A stretch of DNA of 64,000 nucleotides, taken from NCBI RefSeq assembly GCF_900115665.1, contig NZ_FOXH01000008.1, positions 124,001-188,000 of the forward strand, in the 5' to 3' direction. A program made the translations under genes and the position numbers. The notes under the pieces were generated by a model. That model did not search any database, was not told the DNA's origin, and saw nothing but the letters and a program-made list of their open reading frames with translations. Numbering within the stretch: the first letter of the stretch is position 1; every line of letters begins with the position of its first letter. This DNA comes from Pseudarcicella hirudinis. Its GTDB lineage: Bacteria; Bacteroidota; Bacteroidia; Cytophagales; Spirosomataceae. Below are positions 25,925 through 35,805 of this stretch, piece by piece.

Positions 25925-26296
25925 GGATCATACGTTAGAAATGTGAAGCATTTACTACCAGATTATAAAAATCAAGCTAGCAGACCTGAAAAGGTCCGTC
26001 TACACAGCACAAAACTACTTATTCGTCACTAAAGTTATAAAATTCTCAATATATCAAAACAAATTTGAAAAAAATATTAAGCATAACAAGTATTTTCCAT
26101 ACAAAAGCATCCATAAAAAAACCAATTTAATCTTGAAATTATCACTTTTCATTTTTTACTTCTCCAAAACCTTACGTACAATTTCCTCTTGGTGTGAACC
26201 TAAACACTCCTTAAATTGTATAAAAGACATAATCTATCTTTTATTTAGACTTTATGGACTGAGTAATTGACCAGAGTTAACCGGACTAAGTATAAA
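25925..26296. other. Divergent intergenic region between VOC and MFS genes
   Basis: 372 AT-rich bases, no ORF. GACCT-GAAA-AGGTC is a short perfect hairpin at 25983-25996. CAAAACTA (26010-26017) fits a minus-strand -7 box for the VOC gene, without a well-placed -33. Confidence 0.35.
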
Positions 26297-27565
26297 ATGA
26301 TACCCGAAAATAACACTACCGAAACTATTAATACGTCAAATTGGAAACATCAATACTATCCCATAATTATCTGTTTTTCAGGTTTGTTAATTTTACTGAT
26401 TATTAACGGACTGACTACCACTACCATTTCTGTGTTCGACAAATCGCTTTTGGATGAATTCCACTGGACCAGGAGTGAATTGAAGTGGCGAGACTCTCTT
26501 ACCAATGGAACGGCATTTGCATTTATCCTGTTTTCCGGCATCCTCATTGATAAAATAAGGGTTAAAAAGCTCATGCTTTCAGGCGCAGTTCTGCTGACTG
26601 TCGCACTTTTTTCATACAGTTTTATTACCTCAAAATTTCAGGCTTATTTCCTGCATATCCTGATGGGTTTGTCTTATGCCACAGCCGGTTCAATCTCTGC
26701 CATTATACTTGTTTCAAGCTGGTTTAAAGAACACAGAGGTATTGCTTTGGGCGTAACGCTTGCAGGAACCAGCCTTGGAGGTTTTATTTTTCCTCCCCTG
26801 ATCGGAAGCTGGATTGACCTGTACAGCTGGCGGGATGCCTTTATGATTCTCTCTATTCTTCCGCTTGCGCTGTTCTTCTATATTCTGCTGATCGTAAAAA
26901 ATGCACCCTCAGAAATCGGATCTGTAGCTTACGGTGAAGACAGAAATATTTCGGAAAAAACTTCAGATCTTCTTGATAACGGCCTGACTCTTTCCGAAGC
27001 ATTTAAAACCCGTACATTCTGGCTAATCTGCATCTGCGGGATGTTTACATTTTATAGCGTGGTGGGCATTGTCTCCAATATTTTCATGAATGCTATCGGA
27101 CTGGGATTTTCTGAAACTAATGCCCGCTGGCTGCTTACCTTGTATTTTGGTATTGCGTTTCTTGGCAAATTTGCAATTTCTTCACTTTCCGATTATTTCA
27201 ATACTTATATCGTTTTCACAGTTTGCTGCGTCGCATTAATGCTCGGGAGTCTGGGATTTGCTACCCTCAATCTTTCATTTCTCATTCCTGCAACAATCAT
27301 TACTGCGCTGAGCTGGGGCGGCATTTACACACTTTACAATGTATTGACTGTCAAAACCTTCGGATTAAAATCTGCCGGAAAAATCAACGGAACTATCAGC
27401 ATGTTTGAATCTGCCGGAGCTTTCGTCGGGCCAGTACTGACGGGTTGTATTTATGACAAAACAGAATCGTACCGGAATGCTTTTTTAATCATCACCTTTA
27501 TTATGTTTCTGGCAACCGTATTATCTTTGAATTTTAAGAAGGCCGGAATCATGGATAAACAATAA
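26297..27565 (+). CDS. MFS transporter
   Basis: 422 aa from the ATG at 26297 (a TTG at 26267 adds ten residues). About twelve hydrophobic segments; GLSYATAGSISAIILVSSWF and GVTLAGTSLGGFIFPPLIGS form the segment 4-5 region seen in monocarboxylate and oxalate/formate-type carriers, and LTLYFGIAFLGKF the repeat in the second half. Substrate is probably a small organic anion, but I cannot name it. The aminotransferase gene follows after 50 bases on the same strand, so an amino-acid related role is possible. Confidence 0.8.
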   Translation: MIPENNTTETINTSNWKHQYYPIIICFSGLLILLIINGLTTTTISVFDKSLLDEFHWTRSELKWRDSLTNGTAFAFILFSGILIDKIRVKKLMLSGAVLLTVALFSYSFITSKFQAYFLHILMGLSYATAGSISAIILVSSWFKEHRGIALGVTLAGTSLGGFIFPPLIGSWIDLYSWRDAFMILSILPLALFFYILLIVKNAPSEIGSVAYGEDRNISEKTSDLLDNGLTLSEAFKTRTFWLICICGMFTFYSVVGIVSNIFMNAIGLGFSETNARWLLTLYFGIAFLGKFAISSLSDYFNTYIVFTVCCVALMLGSLGFATLNLSFLIPATIITALSWGGIYTLYNVLTVKTFGLKSAGKINGTISMFESAGAFVGPVLTGCIYDKTESYRNAFLIITFIMFLATVLSLNFKKAGIMDKQ

Positions 27566-27615
27566 ACATTCCACTTCATCACATCTCAGCATCAGCTTAT
27601 TTAAAACCATTGCCA

Positions 27616-28746
27616 ATGAATATTTTTGACGAAATTATTGAGAGACATAATACTGAAAGTTATAAATGGGATTTTTTCAATGATCCTGCCGATACAATTC
27701 CTATGCCGGTAGCAGATATGGATTTCCGGGCTCCTGAACCTGTTTTACAGGCACTCAGAGAAGTAACTGAACATGGAGTAATGGGTTATTCTATCGTTCC
27801 GGAGGAATTAGGAGAAGTTCTTCAGAAAAGACTGGAAAACTTATATGGCTGGAAAACTGAAAAAGACTGGTTTGTATGGATTCCTGGGCTAGTGCCGGCG
27901 CTAACTGCTACCTGCAAGGCCATCGGAGAGGCAACAGATGCTATTATCACTCCCATTCCGGTATATCATCCTTTCCATCTGGCTCCAAAGTGGGTTGGGA
28001 AAACCTTACAAACCTTCCCGATGAAACTGGAAAACAATCGCTGGACGTTTGATTTCGAAGCATTGGAAGCTAATATTACAGAAAACACTAAATTGTTCAT
28101 GCTTTGCAACCCTCATAATCCTGCCGGAACGGTATTTACCAAAGCAGAATTAGAGCGACTGGCAGATATCTGTGCTAAGCATAACATCGTAATTTGTTCA
28201 GATGAAATTCATTGCGACCTGATTCTTGATGAAACCAAACCGCACATTCCAATTGCAGGATTAAGTCAGACTGCGGCTGACCTTACTATTACCTTAATGG
28301 CTCCAAGTAAGACTTTCAATATTGCCGGCTTAGGATTTTCAGTAGCAATTATCTCAAATCCTGAATTAAGAAGCCAATTTGAAGCTGCCAAAATGGGCTT
28401 TTTCCCTCCTCTTTCCCGTTATTCCATTAAAGCTGCTCTGGCAGCCTATCGCGACAGTAAAGAATGGCATGATGCACTTTTGAAATACCTGAAAATTAAC
28501 CATGATTTACTGATAGAGAGAATTAATGCACTGCCGGGTTTGACAATGTATCCGCATGAAGCTACTTATCTGGCATGGATCCAGAGCGATTATCCTGATA
28601 TCCTTGAAAAACTATTAGCTCATGGAGTAAGGGTTATTGACGGCAGTACTTTTATGGGGAAAGGATTTTTCAGGTTAAATTTTGCTTGTCCGAAATCAGT
28701 TTTAGAAGAGGCTATTTCCAGAATTGAGAAGGCTATTATCGGTTAA
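27616..28746 (+). CDS. patB: PLP-dependent aminotransferase / C-S beta-lyase, MalY-PatB type
   Basis: 376 aa from ATG 27616. Fold-type I PLP enzyme: Lys232 in APSKTFNIAGL forms the Schiff base, Asn168 area in CNPHNPAG, and SDEIHCDL binds the pyridine nitrogen. The opening phrase PMPVADMDFRAPEPV is the MalY/PatB signature. These enzymes cleave cystathionine or cysteine conjugates to pyruvate, ammonia and a thiol, and some act as aminotransferases. It lies 50 bases after the MFS carrier; the two may form an operon with the DUF1543 gene downstream. Confidence 0.88.
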   Translation: MNIFDEIIERHNTESYKWDFFNDPADTIPMPVADMDFRAPEPVLQALREVTEHGVMGYSIVPEELGEVLQKRLENLYGWKTEKDWFVWIPGLVPALTATCKAIGEATDAIITPIPVYHPFHLAPKWVGKTLQTFPMKLENNRWTFDFEALEANITENTKLFMLCNPHNPAGTVFTKAELERLADICAKHNIVICSDEIHCDLILDETKPHIPIAGLSQTAADLTITLMAPSKTFNIAGLGFSVAIISNPELRSQFEAAKMGFFPPLSRYSIKAALAAYRDSKEWHDALLKYLKINHDLLIERINALPGLTMYPHEATYLAWIQSDYPDILEKLLAHGVRVIDGSTFMGKGFFRLNFACPKSVLEEAISRIEKAIIG

Positions 28747-28783
28747 AAGTATCCATTTTCTTTCAACAAAATAAAGATTAAAT

Positions 28784-29350
28784 ATGTCTGAATTAAAGCT
28801 ATACATGGTATTACTTGGCTGCAAACCTACCGGCAGGCATGTTGAACAACATGATATTTTCTTTGGAATTGCTGACTCTCTTAAGGAACTCGTCAATGAT
28901 ATGGAAGCATTTTGGCCAGAGGCTGGTAAAATCCATATTGATGCCTGGAGAGAAGTGACAAATGTCGATGGATTCAAAATTCAGGTATCATTAAAACAGG
29001 CGGCCGAAGACTTTACCGAACAAAACAACAAACTTTTCTTCATCAATCTCGGAGGTTATCAGGAGAATAAATTTGAAGAACAGCATTATTTTATGCTTAC
29101 TGTAAAGCAAGATCGGGCAGCAGCTTTTAAGGAAGCCAAACAAACTTTATTCTTTCAGAACAATCATTTTGAGGGTGCTTCGTCTCATATTGACGACAAA
29201 TATGGAATCGATGTTGATGAACTTTATGAAATTGAAGATATTCTTTCGCCGTCTCAAAAAGAGAAATATAAAATTAAACTCTCTCCCTCATCTGAAACAG
29301 AGCAGGATCCTATTCATTTAGGATATCTGAAACTATCCCTGCTTAAATAG
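28784..29350 (+). CDS. DUF1543 domain protein
   Basis: 188 aa, cytoplasmic. Two similar halves start with KLYMVLLGCKPTGRHVEQHD and KLFFINLGGYQENKFEEQH, and each contains a histidine after the strand; this duplicated pattern is the DUF1543 family. Function unknown. Starts 37 bases after the aminotransferase, so probably co-transcribed. Confidence 0.7.
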   Translation: MSELKLYMVLLGCKPTGRHVEQHDIFFGIADSLKELVNDMEAFWPEAGKIHIDAWREVTNVDGFKIQVSLKQAAEDFTEQNNKLFFINLGGYQENKFEEQHYFMLTVKQDRAAAFKEAKQTLFFQNNHFEGASSHIDDKYGIDVDELYEIEDILSPSQKEKYKIKLSPSSETEQDPIHLGYLKLSLLK

Positions 29351-29799
29351 GCCGGGATAGTTTTTCTATAAATAGATTACCATTCAGATCGTTTCTGTCA
29401 AAAAACCTGAAATATAGAAACCTGATACAGATCAAAATCCTTTCCTTGAAGAAATCTCTGCGTTTATATTACTCCGTTCTGATATAGATAAAAACAGGTT
29501 TTTACACCATTTCATCAGAGGTAAATCTTTATTTCTATCAACTTACATCTCTTTGAAAAAGCCAATAAAACCTCAAAAATATCTTGTTTTTCTGCAGGGA
29601 AATGCCTAAATTGATACCTTTGAAATAGAGGAAATATACGTTTTTAAATAAAACCAGCAGATCATGAATCCTGAGTTTTAACATAATACTAAAGCCTCTG
29701 TTTACCATTTTCCTGTAAAAGATCTGCATGCTTTGTGATTGTGCAACCACTAATTAAAGAAAACAAAATTTAGCGTTGTCACAAATAAAAACACAAATA
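29351..29799. other. Intergenic region before the methyltransferase
   Basis: About 450 AT-rich bases. TACCTTTG at 29615-29622 fits a -7 box but the -33 element is too far. A 70-codon minus-strand frame (29538-29750) has no motif and poor composition; not called. Confidence 0.4.
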
Positions 29800-30645
29800 A
29801 TGGAACAGCAACTGGAACAAATCCGTGAACAGCAAAAAGCGTCGTGGAATAAATTTTCTGCCGGCTGGAAAAAATGGGATACGATCACAATGGATTTTTT
29901 GAGACCAATGGGTCATGAAATTATCCGATTATTGAATCCGAAAAATGATGAACTAATTCTGGATGTGGCAGCAGGAACCGGTGAACCCGGATTGACTATC
30001 GCGTCTATGCTGACCAACGGAAAAGTTATCATTACTGACCTCGCAGATGATATGCTTGCCATTGCAAGGGAAAATGCTGCCAAAAGAGGTATTATGAATA
30101 TTGAAACCCGTACCTGCGATGTTTGCGAATTACCTTTTCCAGACAATACTTTTGATGCAATAAGCTGCCGTTTCGGTTTCATGTTTTTCCCTGATATGTT
30201 ACTAGCGGCTAAAGAAATGGTACGTGTATTAAAACCCGGAGGAAGAATCGCCACAGCTGTCTGGAATGTGCCCAAAAAGAATTTCTGGGTTACCGCTATT
30301 ATGGGAACAATCAATAAAAACATGGAACTGCCTGTTCCCTTACAGGGTGCACCCGGAATGTTTCGTTGCGCCGAAGATGGTTTTATTTCAGCTTTGTTCA
30401 TGCAGGTGGGTTTAAAAAACATTTCCCAAAAAGAAATTACAGGACAATTGAATTGTCAGACAACTGATGCTTATTGGAATATGATGACCGAGGTAGGTGC
30501 GCCTATTGTTGCAGCACTCAGCAAAGCTGATGAGGCGATGAAAGAGAAAATAAAAGGAGAAGTGTATCTGACAGTTAACGAAAGGTATCCTGATGGAAAT
30601 ATTATGATCGACTCCAGCGCGCTTGTCATTTATGGAGAGAAATGA
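29800..30645 (+). CDS. Class I SAM-dependent methyltransferase
   Basis: 281 aa from ATG 29800 (a TTG at 29776 is in frame). Motif I LDVAAGTGEPGL binds SAM, followed by VIITDLADDML (motif II), CRFGFMFFPD and the motif III strand RIATAVWNV. It resembles the UbiE/Methyltransf_11-type group. Substrate unknown. A short DUF4242 gene follows after 171 bases. Confidence 0.85.
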   Translation: MEQQLEQIREQQKASWNKFSAGWKKWDTITMDFLRPMGHEIIRLLNPKNDELILDVAAGTGEPGLTIASMLTNGKVIITDLADDMLAIARENAAKRGIMNIETRTCDVCELPFPDNTFDAISCRFGFMFFPDMLLAAKEMVRVLKPGGRIATAVWNVPKKNFWVTAIMGTINKNMELPVPLQGAPGMFRCAEDGFISALFMQVGLKNISQKEITGQLNCQTTDAYWNMMTEVGAPIVAALSKADEAMKEKIKGEVYLTVNERYPDGNIMIDSSALVIYGEK

Positions 30646-30816
30646 TTGACAATATTGATTCCGGACAGAATGTTGAAAAATTGAAAAGGTGATATTCTAT
30701 TAAAATCGGGATACTCAAAGATCTGAAATCGTTTATCAGTAATAAATGTGGAGACCAGAAACCACTTTAAAAACGGGGCGTAACCGAAAAGCCAAACGAG
30801 TAGAAAACTAAATGTC

Positions 30817-31089
30817 ATGCCAAAATATGTAATTGAAAGAGAAATTCCCGGAGCGGGAAAATTAACAGCCGAACAATTAAAGGCCATTTCACAAACCTCT
30901 TGTGGAGTATTAAGTAATATGGGCCCTCAAATTCAGTGGGTTCACAGCTATGTAACCGCTGATAAAATTTATTGTGTTTATAATGCGCCAAATGAAGAAA
31001 TGGTTCGACAGCATGCTTCACAGGGAGGTTTCCCGGCAAATTCTATCAATATGGTTTCAACAATTATAGATCCTGTAACTGCTGAGTAA
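30817..31089 (+). CDS. DUF4242 (nickel-binding-like) small protein
   Basis: 90 aa. The opening MPKYVIEREIPGAGKLTAEQ, the CGVL, the line QIQWVHSYVTADKIYCVYNA and the NEEMVRQHASQGGFPAN stretch match DUF4242/SCO4226-like nickel-binding proteins of ferredoxin-like fold. His residues in WVHSYV and RQHA could bind metal. Cytoplasmic; role unclear. Ends just before a strong shared terminator. Confidence 0.85.
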   Translation: MPKYVIEREIPGAGKLTAEQLKAISQTSCGVLSNMGPQIQWVHSYVTADKIYCVYNAPNEEMVRQHASQGGFPANSINMVSTIIDPVTAE

Positions 31090-31102
31090 TGGTTTATAGA
31101 AT

Positions 31103-31141
31103 GTTTTTCTCTGCTTTGCAGCTGGCAAAGCAGAGAAAAAC
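31103..31141. terminator. Strong bidirectional terminator
   Basis: Perfect 17-bp stem 31103-31119 with 31125-31141, 5-base loop AGCTG, T5 and A5 inside the arms. Between the DUF4242 gene and the convergent exported-protein gene. Confidence 0.92.
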
Positions 31142-31149
31142 TTGTATTC

Positions 31150-32652
31150 TTACATCCTTGCTTCTCCCAGATACACATTTTCCCCCTTCAATGTAATAAC
31201 ATCCTTCCAGTTTCCGTATTTAACAACCAGTGTTACTTTCTGATCAGCACCTGTGGCTTTGGGATTCTGGGCGGCTAACAAAATTCTTCCTTTCGAAACA
31301 AGTGCTCTGACAAGAGGTAAAGATTTTTGTCTTAATTCTGCTGCATTCAACTGAGAAAAACTTTTCCCGCCATCAAATGAAACTTCCGGAATCACTGCCT
31401 GATAATTAGTCTGTAAAAAATCATTATGCTTACTCAGTCTGTATAATCCGGCAATATAATATTCGTAACAGGCATAATTTCTCTGACGAGGATTTTGAAG
31501 TGTCGACTGGTTTTTAGTCATTTTAAAAACTTCATCCCAAAACCATGCACCTTGTGCGCCTGACATAACCGTAAAAATTGAAGTAGCCTCCGCCAGTTTA
31601 GGTGGAACGGGAGCATTGGGAAGATTCGTGGTAAACATCCATTCTACCGGAATTCTGGGAATGGAAGACCAATGTGCATTGACTTCCTGATCTGCCATAA
31701 TCTGATAGATCCCGTCCCGGTTTTCAAGGTTATTGGTTAAGAAATATCCTCCGGGTGTCTGGAAATCTACAAAATCACGGTAATTTTTTTTATCTGAACC
31801 TGCCGGCCAGTCCCACATCCACATCTTGGATGAAGGGTTTTTATAGTTTTCAAGGTTAAAATTGCCCATTTCAATAGGGCAACCCGGATTATAAGTACCT
31901 ACTTTTGCCCCAGCCACTACATTCTGTTTGGTAGTCTCGACCAATAAGCGATACTTTTTAGCCATTTCATTGAAATAAGCTATGTCAAATTTATCATCAG
32001 GAATATTTCTACCGGGTGAATTTGGTGCCAGATATTTCTTCTCAGGTTTATATAGTACATTTTCCAGATCCCAGACAAACAAATCAACTGTCGCTCTCAT
32101 TACACTTCCCTCTGCACAGTCGTGATAATGGTTAAAGCATATTCCTTGCAATTGAGCCACATAATTCTGAAATTTCTGATCCGTCTCGGCAAATGGGTCC
32201 ATCACGCCTAAAGGCGCATTCGAAAACATAGCATTAAACTGCGTAAAATAATTAGCCCCCATCATAATGGCCCGTTGAGAAACTTTGGATTTTACTTTTT
32301 CCTGATCGCTCATTCTAGAAATATCAACGTGTGTAAATCCGCGGCTGAGAATCTGATCAAGGTTATCGTTTTCCATTCTTGCGCCATGAAATACAAATTT
32401 GAACTGTGAAGGCAAATGAAAAACGGGAAATTTCTCCCAACCGATGTAATTATTATCAGTTACGGCAGAAAAAGGAAAATCTGGTGTTTCTGTCAGTCGA
32501 TTTTGAAGCGTGGCGGGATTCAGTTGCAGAGAAAAATGCTCATTCTGGGAAAAATCAGCATCTTCAGGAAATTGTTCGCGGTAAAAATTATACCCGAATA
32601 TGGCCGTTCCGGCCAGTATGCAAAAAGCAAAAATCTTCAAAACAGTATTCAT
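31150..32652 (-). CDS. Exported protein of unknown family
   Basis: 500 aa from ATG 32652 (an upstream frame start at 32667 adds five residues). An N-terminal hydrophobic segment (about 5-24, FCILAGTAIFGYNFY) may be a signal peptide or anchor. The body has alternating strands and helices with many aromatic residues and the acidic phrase VDLFVWDLENV, then GTYNPGC, and QGAWFWDEV near residue 370, which could suggest a TIM-barrel glycosidase-like fold. I recognise no family and propose no reaction. Divergent from the 212-residue exported protein. Confidence 0.6.
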   Translation of the reverse strand: MNTVLKIFAFCILAGTAIFGYNFYREQFPEDADFSQNEHFSLQLNPATLQNRLTETPDFPFSAVTDNNYIGWEKFPVFHLPSQFKFVFHGARMENDNLDQILSRGFTHVDISRMSDQEKVKSKVSQRAIMMGANYFTQFNAMFSNAPLGVMDPFAETDQKFQNYVAQLQGICFNHYHDCAEGSVMRATVDLFVWDLENVLYKPEKKYLAPNSPGRNIPDDKFDIAYFNEMAKKYRLLVETTKQNVVAGAKVGTYNPGCPIEMGNFNLENYKNPSSKMWMWDWPAGSDKKNYRDFVDFQTPGGYFLTNNLENRDGIYQIMADQEVNAHWSSIPRIPVEWMFTTNLPNAPVPPKLAEATSIFTVMSGAQGAWFWDEVFKMTKNQSTLQNPRQRNYACYEYYIAGLYRLSKHNDFLQTNYQAVIPEVSFDGGKSFSQLNAAELRQKSLPLVRALVSKGRILLAAQNPKATGADQKVTLVVKYGNWKDVITLKGENVYLGEARM

Positions 32653-32808
32653 TTTAAGGTCTGACATTAAGCGCTGAGGCTTTTTCCTCTAACGTTTCAA
32701 AATCCCGAATATTTCCGGACTCAAAATTATTGAAAAGAAACGAAGCGCAAAAATGCTTTTTATCAAGCTGAAAATTTAACATATTTGCGAATTAAGCCTT
32801 AATTTTTC

Positions 32809-33447
32809 ATGCTCAAGCCAAACATTAAGATTCTTTTAGCTGCATTGCTCATCATTTGTCTCGTTGGTGGTATGTTTTTATATGAATCCTCAGAAAATGA
32901 AAATGATCTTTCTGAAACGTCTCTGAACCAAATTCCGGAAATTCAGGCCCGGCAAAGTTTACAGATCCCGGAAACTGTTACGGATGAATCAGACAATGAA
33001 ATGGAATTCAGAAATGATGCTTTTCTTTTCAAAATAAGGAAAGACTCTTCTTCATACATTCTGACAGCCTATGAAAATTCAAAGAAAATAGCTCAAAACA
33101 GTCTCAAAGGAATCAACGGAATTATTTCGGCACAGGTGACGGATCTTAACGGAAATGGTTCTCCCGAAATTCTGATTTTCTTAAACGCCGGGAAAGGAAT
33201 GGCTTTTACAGGATATGAGCTCCGGCAGAATCAGCTGATACCGTTCAATTTACCGAAATTGATCGGAAGGCCTTCGTTTGGTTATGCAGGAGAAGATACC
33301 TTGTTTCTGAGAGGAAATAAAATTGTACGGCAATTTCAATTCAGAAATGCTGAATTTACATCCTTTCCTTCCGGCACCAGAACCTGTGAGTATAGTCTTG
33401 GCTATAATTTAAAGTTTGCCATGCAGAAATCCATTGATTCCGAATAA
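32809..33447 (+). CDS. Exported hypothetical protein with VCBS/FG-GAP-like motif
   Basis: 212 aa. N-terminal hydrophobic segment, residues about 7-24, is a signal or anchor. The Asp-rich turn TDLNGNGSPEILIFLNAG is the D-x-N-x-N-G-x-PE calcium-binding motif of FG-GAP/VCBS repeats. The remaining strands are beta-rich. Function unknown. Followed 15 bases later by a GNAT gene. Confidence 0.6.
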   Translation: MLKPNIKILLAALLIICLVGGMFLYESSENENDLSETSLNQIPEIQARQSLQIPETVTDESDNEMEFRNDAFLFKIRKDSSSYILTAYENSKKIAQNSLKGINGIISAQVTDLNGNGSPEILIFLNAGKGMAFTGYELRQNQLIPFNLPKLIGRPSFGYAGEDTLFLRGNKIVRQFQFRNAEFTSFPSGTRTCEYSLGYNLKFAMQKSIDSE

Positions 33448-33462
33448 ACTAATTTTCCAGAA

Positions 33463-33987
33463 ATGTCTCTATCGCCTCAGATTATCAAAGTTGATTCAAA
33501 TGAAAATCACCTGCTTTCTCAGTTATGCAATCGTATCTACAGACAGCATTTTCCCTACCTTTGGGATGAGGGGGGCCTTGAATGGTACACCCAAAAAGTT
33601 TATGCACCGGAAGTTCTGAAACTCGAAATTGAACACCCGAATACAGATTTCTTTTTTATGAAAATGGGAAATGAACCGGTAGGTTACATTAAACTGAATT
33701 ATACTTTCGGAAAAGATCCGGAAGGAATGGAGGTTGAAAGAATTTATTTTCTTGAAGAGTTTGCAGGACAAGGTTTGGGTAAAAAAATGATACTTTTCGC
33801 TTTTGATTCAGCACGTTCTCTCGGAAAATCCTGCATTTATCTGAAAGTGATGGACAGCAGTGCTAATTCCATTGCATTTTATCAGAAAACAGGCTTTGAA
33901 ATTATCAGTAATTTCAGACTGGATGACGAATTCAGGCTTATGAAATCTGAATTAAGAGGAATGCATCTGATGAAAAAAACACTCTGA
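33463..33987 (+). CDS. GNAT family N-acetyltransferase
   Basis: 174 aa. The acetyl-CoA motif is EEFAGQGLGKKMILFAFD, followed by NSIAFYQKTGFEIISN, the closing strand and helix of the fold. Substrate unknown. 15 bases after the exported protein and 38 before the IlvD/Edd gene. Confidence 0.85.
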   Translation: MSLSPQIIKVDSNENHLLSQLCNRIYRQHFPYLWDEGGLEWYTQKVYAPEVLKLEIEHPNTDFFFMKMGNEPVGYIKLNYTFGKDPEGMEVERIYFLEEFAGQGLGKKMILFAFDSARSLGKSCIYLKVMDSSANSIAFYQKTGFEIISNFRLDDEFRLMKSELRGMHLMKKTL

Positions 33988-34024
33988 TTTGTTAAACAGC
34001 AATCGCTCACTATTACTATTTACT

Positions 34025-35743
34025 ATGGAAAACAAAAAACCACTTCGTTCTCAAAATTGGTTTGGAAAAACCGGGAAAGATGGATTCATTTATCGTGCCT
34101 GGATGAAAAATCAGGGTATTCCACCTGATATGTTTGACGGAAGACCTGTTATCGGAATCTGTAATACATGGTCGGAACTGACTCCTTGTAATGCACATTT
34201 CAGAGATCTGGCTGAATCTGTTAAAAAAGGGGTGCTCGAAGCAGGAGGTTTTCCGGTTGAATTTCCGGTAATGTCTTTGGGAGAGACGCTGATAAAACCT
34301 ACAGCCATGCTTTACCGCAACCTGGCCAGTATGGACGTTGAGGAATCTATCAGAGCCAATCCGGTAGATGGTGTGGTTTTACTATGCGGTTGTGATAAAA
34401 CGACTCCTTCCCTAGTGATGGGTGCTTGCAGTGTAGATTTACCAACGCTGGTAATCTCCGGCGGCCCTATGCTGAAAGGGCACTGGAAAGGCAAAAATAT
34501 AGGAACATCCGATGTATGGCGGTTTGCAGAAGCCTACAAACTCGGTGAAATTTCCCAGAAAGAGTTTGTAGAAGCTGAAGCCTGTATGGCACGTACACAG
34601 GGACATTGTGCGGTTATGGGTACAGCCTCCACGATGGCTACCATGGTTGAGGCCCTGGGACTTTCTTTACCAAATAACGCGGCTATTCCTGCGGCAGATG
34701 TCAGACGAAAAGTGATTTCTCAAATGTCCGGAAGAAGAATTGTTGAAATGGTGAAAGAAGACCTGACTTTATCAAAAATTCTCACCCGTGAAGCATTTGA
34801 AAATGCAATTATGGTCAATGCCGCAATTGGCGGTTCAACCAATTTTGTCATACATCTTCTTGCAATTGCCGGCAGAATCGGGGTGGATCTGAATATTATG
34901 GATTTTGATAAATATTCTCAAAATGTTCCGCTTTTAGCGAATATTCAGCCTTCAGGTGAGCATTTTATGGAAGATTTGTATTATTCCGGAGGTTTACCTG
35001 CTGTAATCAAGGAATTGGCAGGTATTATTCATAACGGAGCAATTACTGTAAATGGAAAAAGTATCGGAGACAATTCTCTGGAAGCAGAGGTATATGACCG
35101 GAACATTGTAGCAACCCTGGAAAATCCTTTCAAACCGGAATCCGGAATTGCTGTTGTAAAAGGAAATCTTGCTCCGAACGGGGCAGTTTTAAAGCCTTCA
35201 GCAGCCACTCCGGCGCTGATGGTACACCGGGGAAAAGCTGTCGTTTTTGAAACCATTGAAGATTATCATGCCAGAATCGACGATCCGGCTTTAGAAGTAG
35301 ATGAAAATTCAGTAATGGTTCTGAAAAATGTTGGCCCGAAAGGTTATCCCGGAATGGCAGAGGTAGGAAACATGGGGATTCCTAAAAAACTTCTGGAAAA
35401 AGGCGTTCATGACATGGTCAGAATTTCTGATGGCAGAATGAGCGGCACAGGCTTTGGAACGGTAGTTTTACACGTTTCACCTGAGGCAGCAGACGGAGGG
35501 ACTTTGGCACTGGTTCAAAATGGCGACTGGATTAGTCTGGATGTTCATCAGCGAACTTTAAATCTGGAGGTCTCTGAGGAAGAGTTATCGGAAAGACGTA
35601 AAAACTGGAAACCTTTAGACCTGGCTATCAACAGAGGGTATGTCAATCTTTATATTAAACATGTAGAACAGGCTCATTTAGGTGCAGATATGGATTTTCT
35701 TAAAGGCAAATCCGGCAGCGAGGTTACCAGGGATTCTCATTAA
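34025..35743 (+). CDS. IlvD/Edd family sugar-acid dehydratase (arabinonate/xylonate type likely)
   Basis: 572 aa from ATG 34025 (a TTG at 33989 is also in frame). Fe-S cluster Cys candidates: ICNTWSELTPCN, LLCGCDKTTP and EACMARTQGHC; other family segments ISGGPM, TASTMATM and the C-terminal ISDGRMSGTGFGTVVLH. NTWSEL and the PEAADGG segment favour the pentonate/hexonate branch (L-arabinonate, D-xylonate or related) over the amino-acid enzyme IlvD. It has no sugar dehydrogenase next to it and lies outside the deoxysugar cluster. Confidence 0.85.
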   Translation: MENKKPLRSQNWFGKTGKDGFIYRAWMKNQGIPPDMFDGRPVIGICNTWSELTPCNAHFRDLAESVKKGVLEAGGFPVEFPVMSLGETLIKPTAMLYRNLASMDVEESIRANPVDGVVLLCGCDKTTPSLVMGACSVDLPTLVISGGPMLKGHWKGKNIGTSDVWRFAEAYKLGEISQKEFVEAEACMARTQGHCAVMGTASTMATMVEALGLSLPNNAAIPAADVRRKVISQMSGRRIVEMVKEDLTLSKILTREAFENAIMVNAAIGGSTNFVIHLLAIAGRIGVDLNIMDFDKYSQNVPLLANIQPSGEHFMEDLYYSGGLPAVIKELAGIIHNGAITVNGKSIGDNSLEAEVYDRNIVATLENPFKPESGIAVVKGNLAPNGAVLKPSAATPALMVHRGKAVVFETIEDYHARIDDPALEVDENSVMVLKNVGPKGYPGMAEVGNMGIPKKLLEKGVHDMVRISDGRMSGTGFGTVVLHVSPEAADGGTLALVQNGDWISLDVHQRTLNLEVSEEELSERRKNWKPLDLAINRGYVNLYIKHVEQAHLGADMDFLKGKSGSEVTRDSH

Positions 35744-35763
35744 AATCAAGTCTTTTCTGCCTG

Positions 35764-35797
35764 ATCTCTCTTTCTCATTAATCTGAGAAAGGGAGAT
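35764..35797 (+). terminator. Terminator of the dehydratase gene
   Basis: 14-bp stem 35764-35777 with 35784-35797 containing one G-T pair, 6-base loop TTAATC; T-run after it is weak. Confidence 0.7.
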
Positions 35798-35805
35798 TCT
35801 GATCA

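Noticed and set aside
29538-29750. 70-codon minus-strand frame before the methyltransferase
   Set aside because: Low-quality composition, no start context, no family.
34111-34494. Several antisense frames over the IlvD/Edd gene
   Set aside because: Shadows of a conserved coding sequence.
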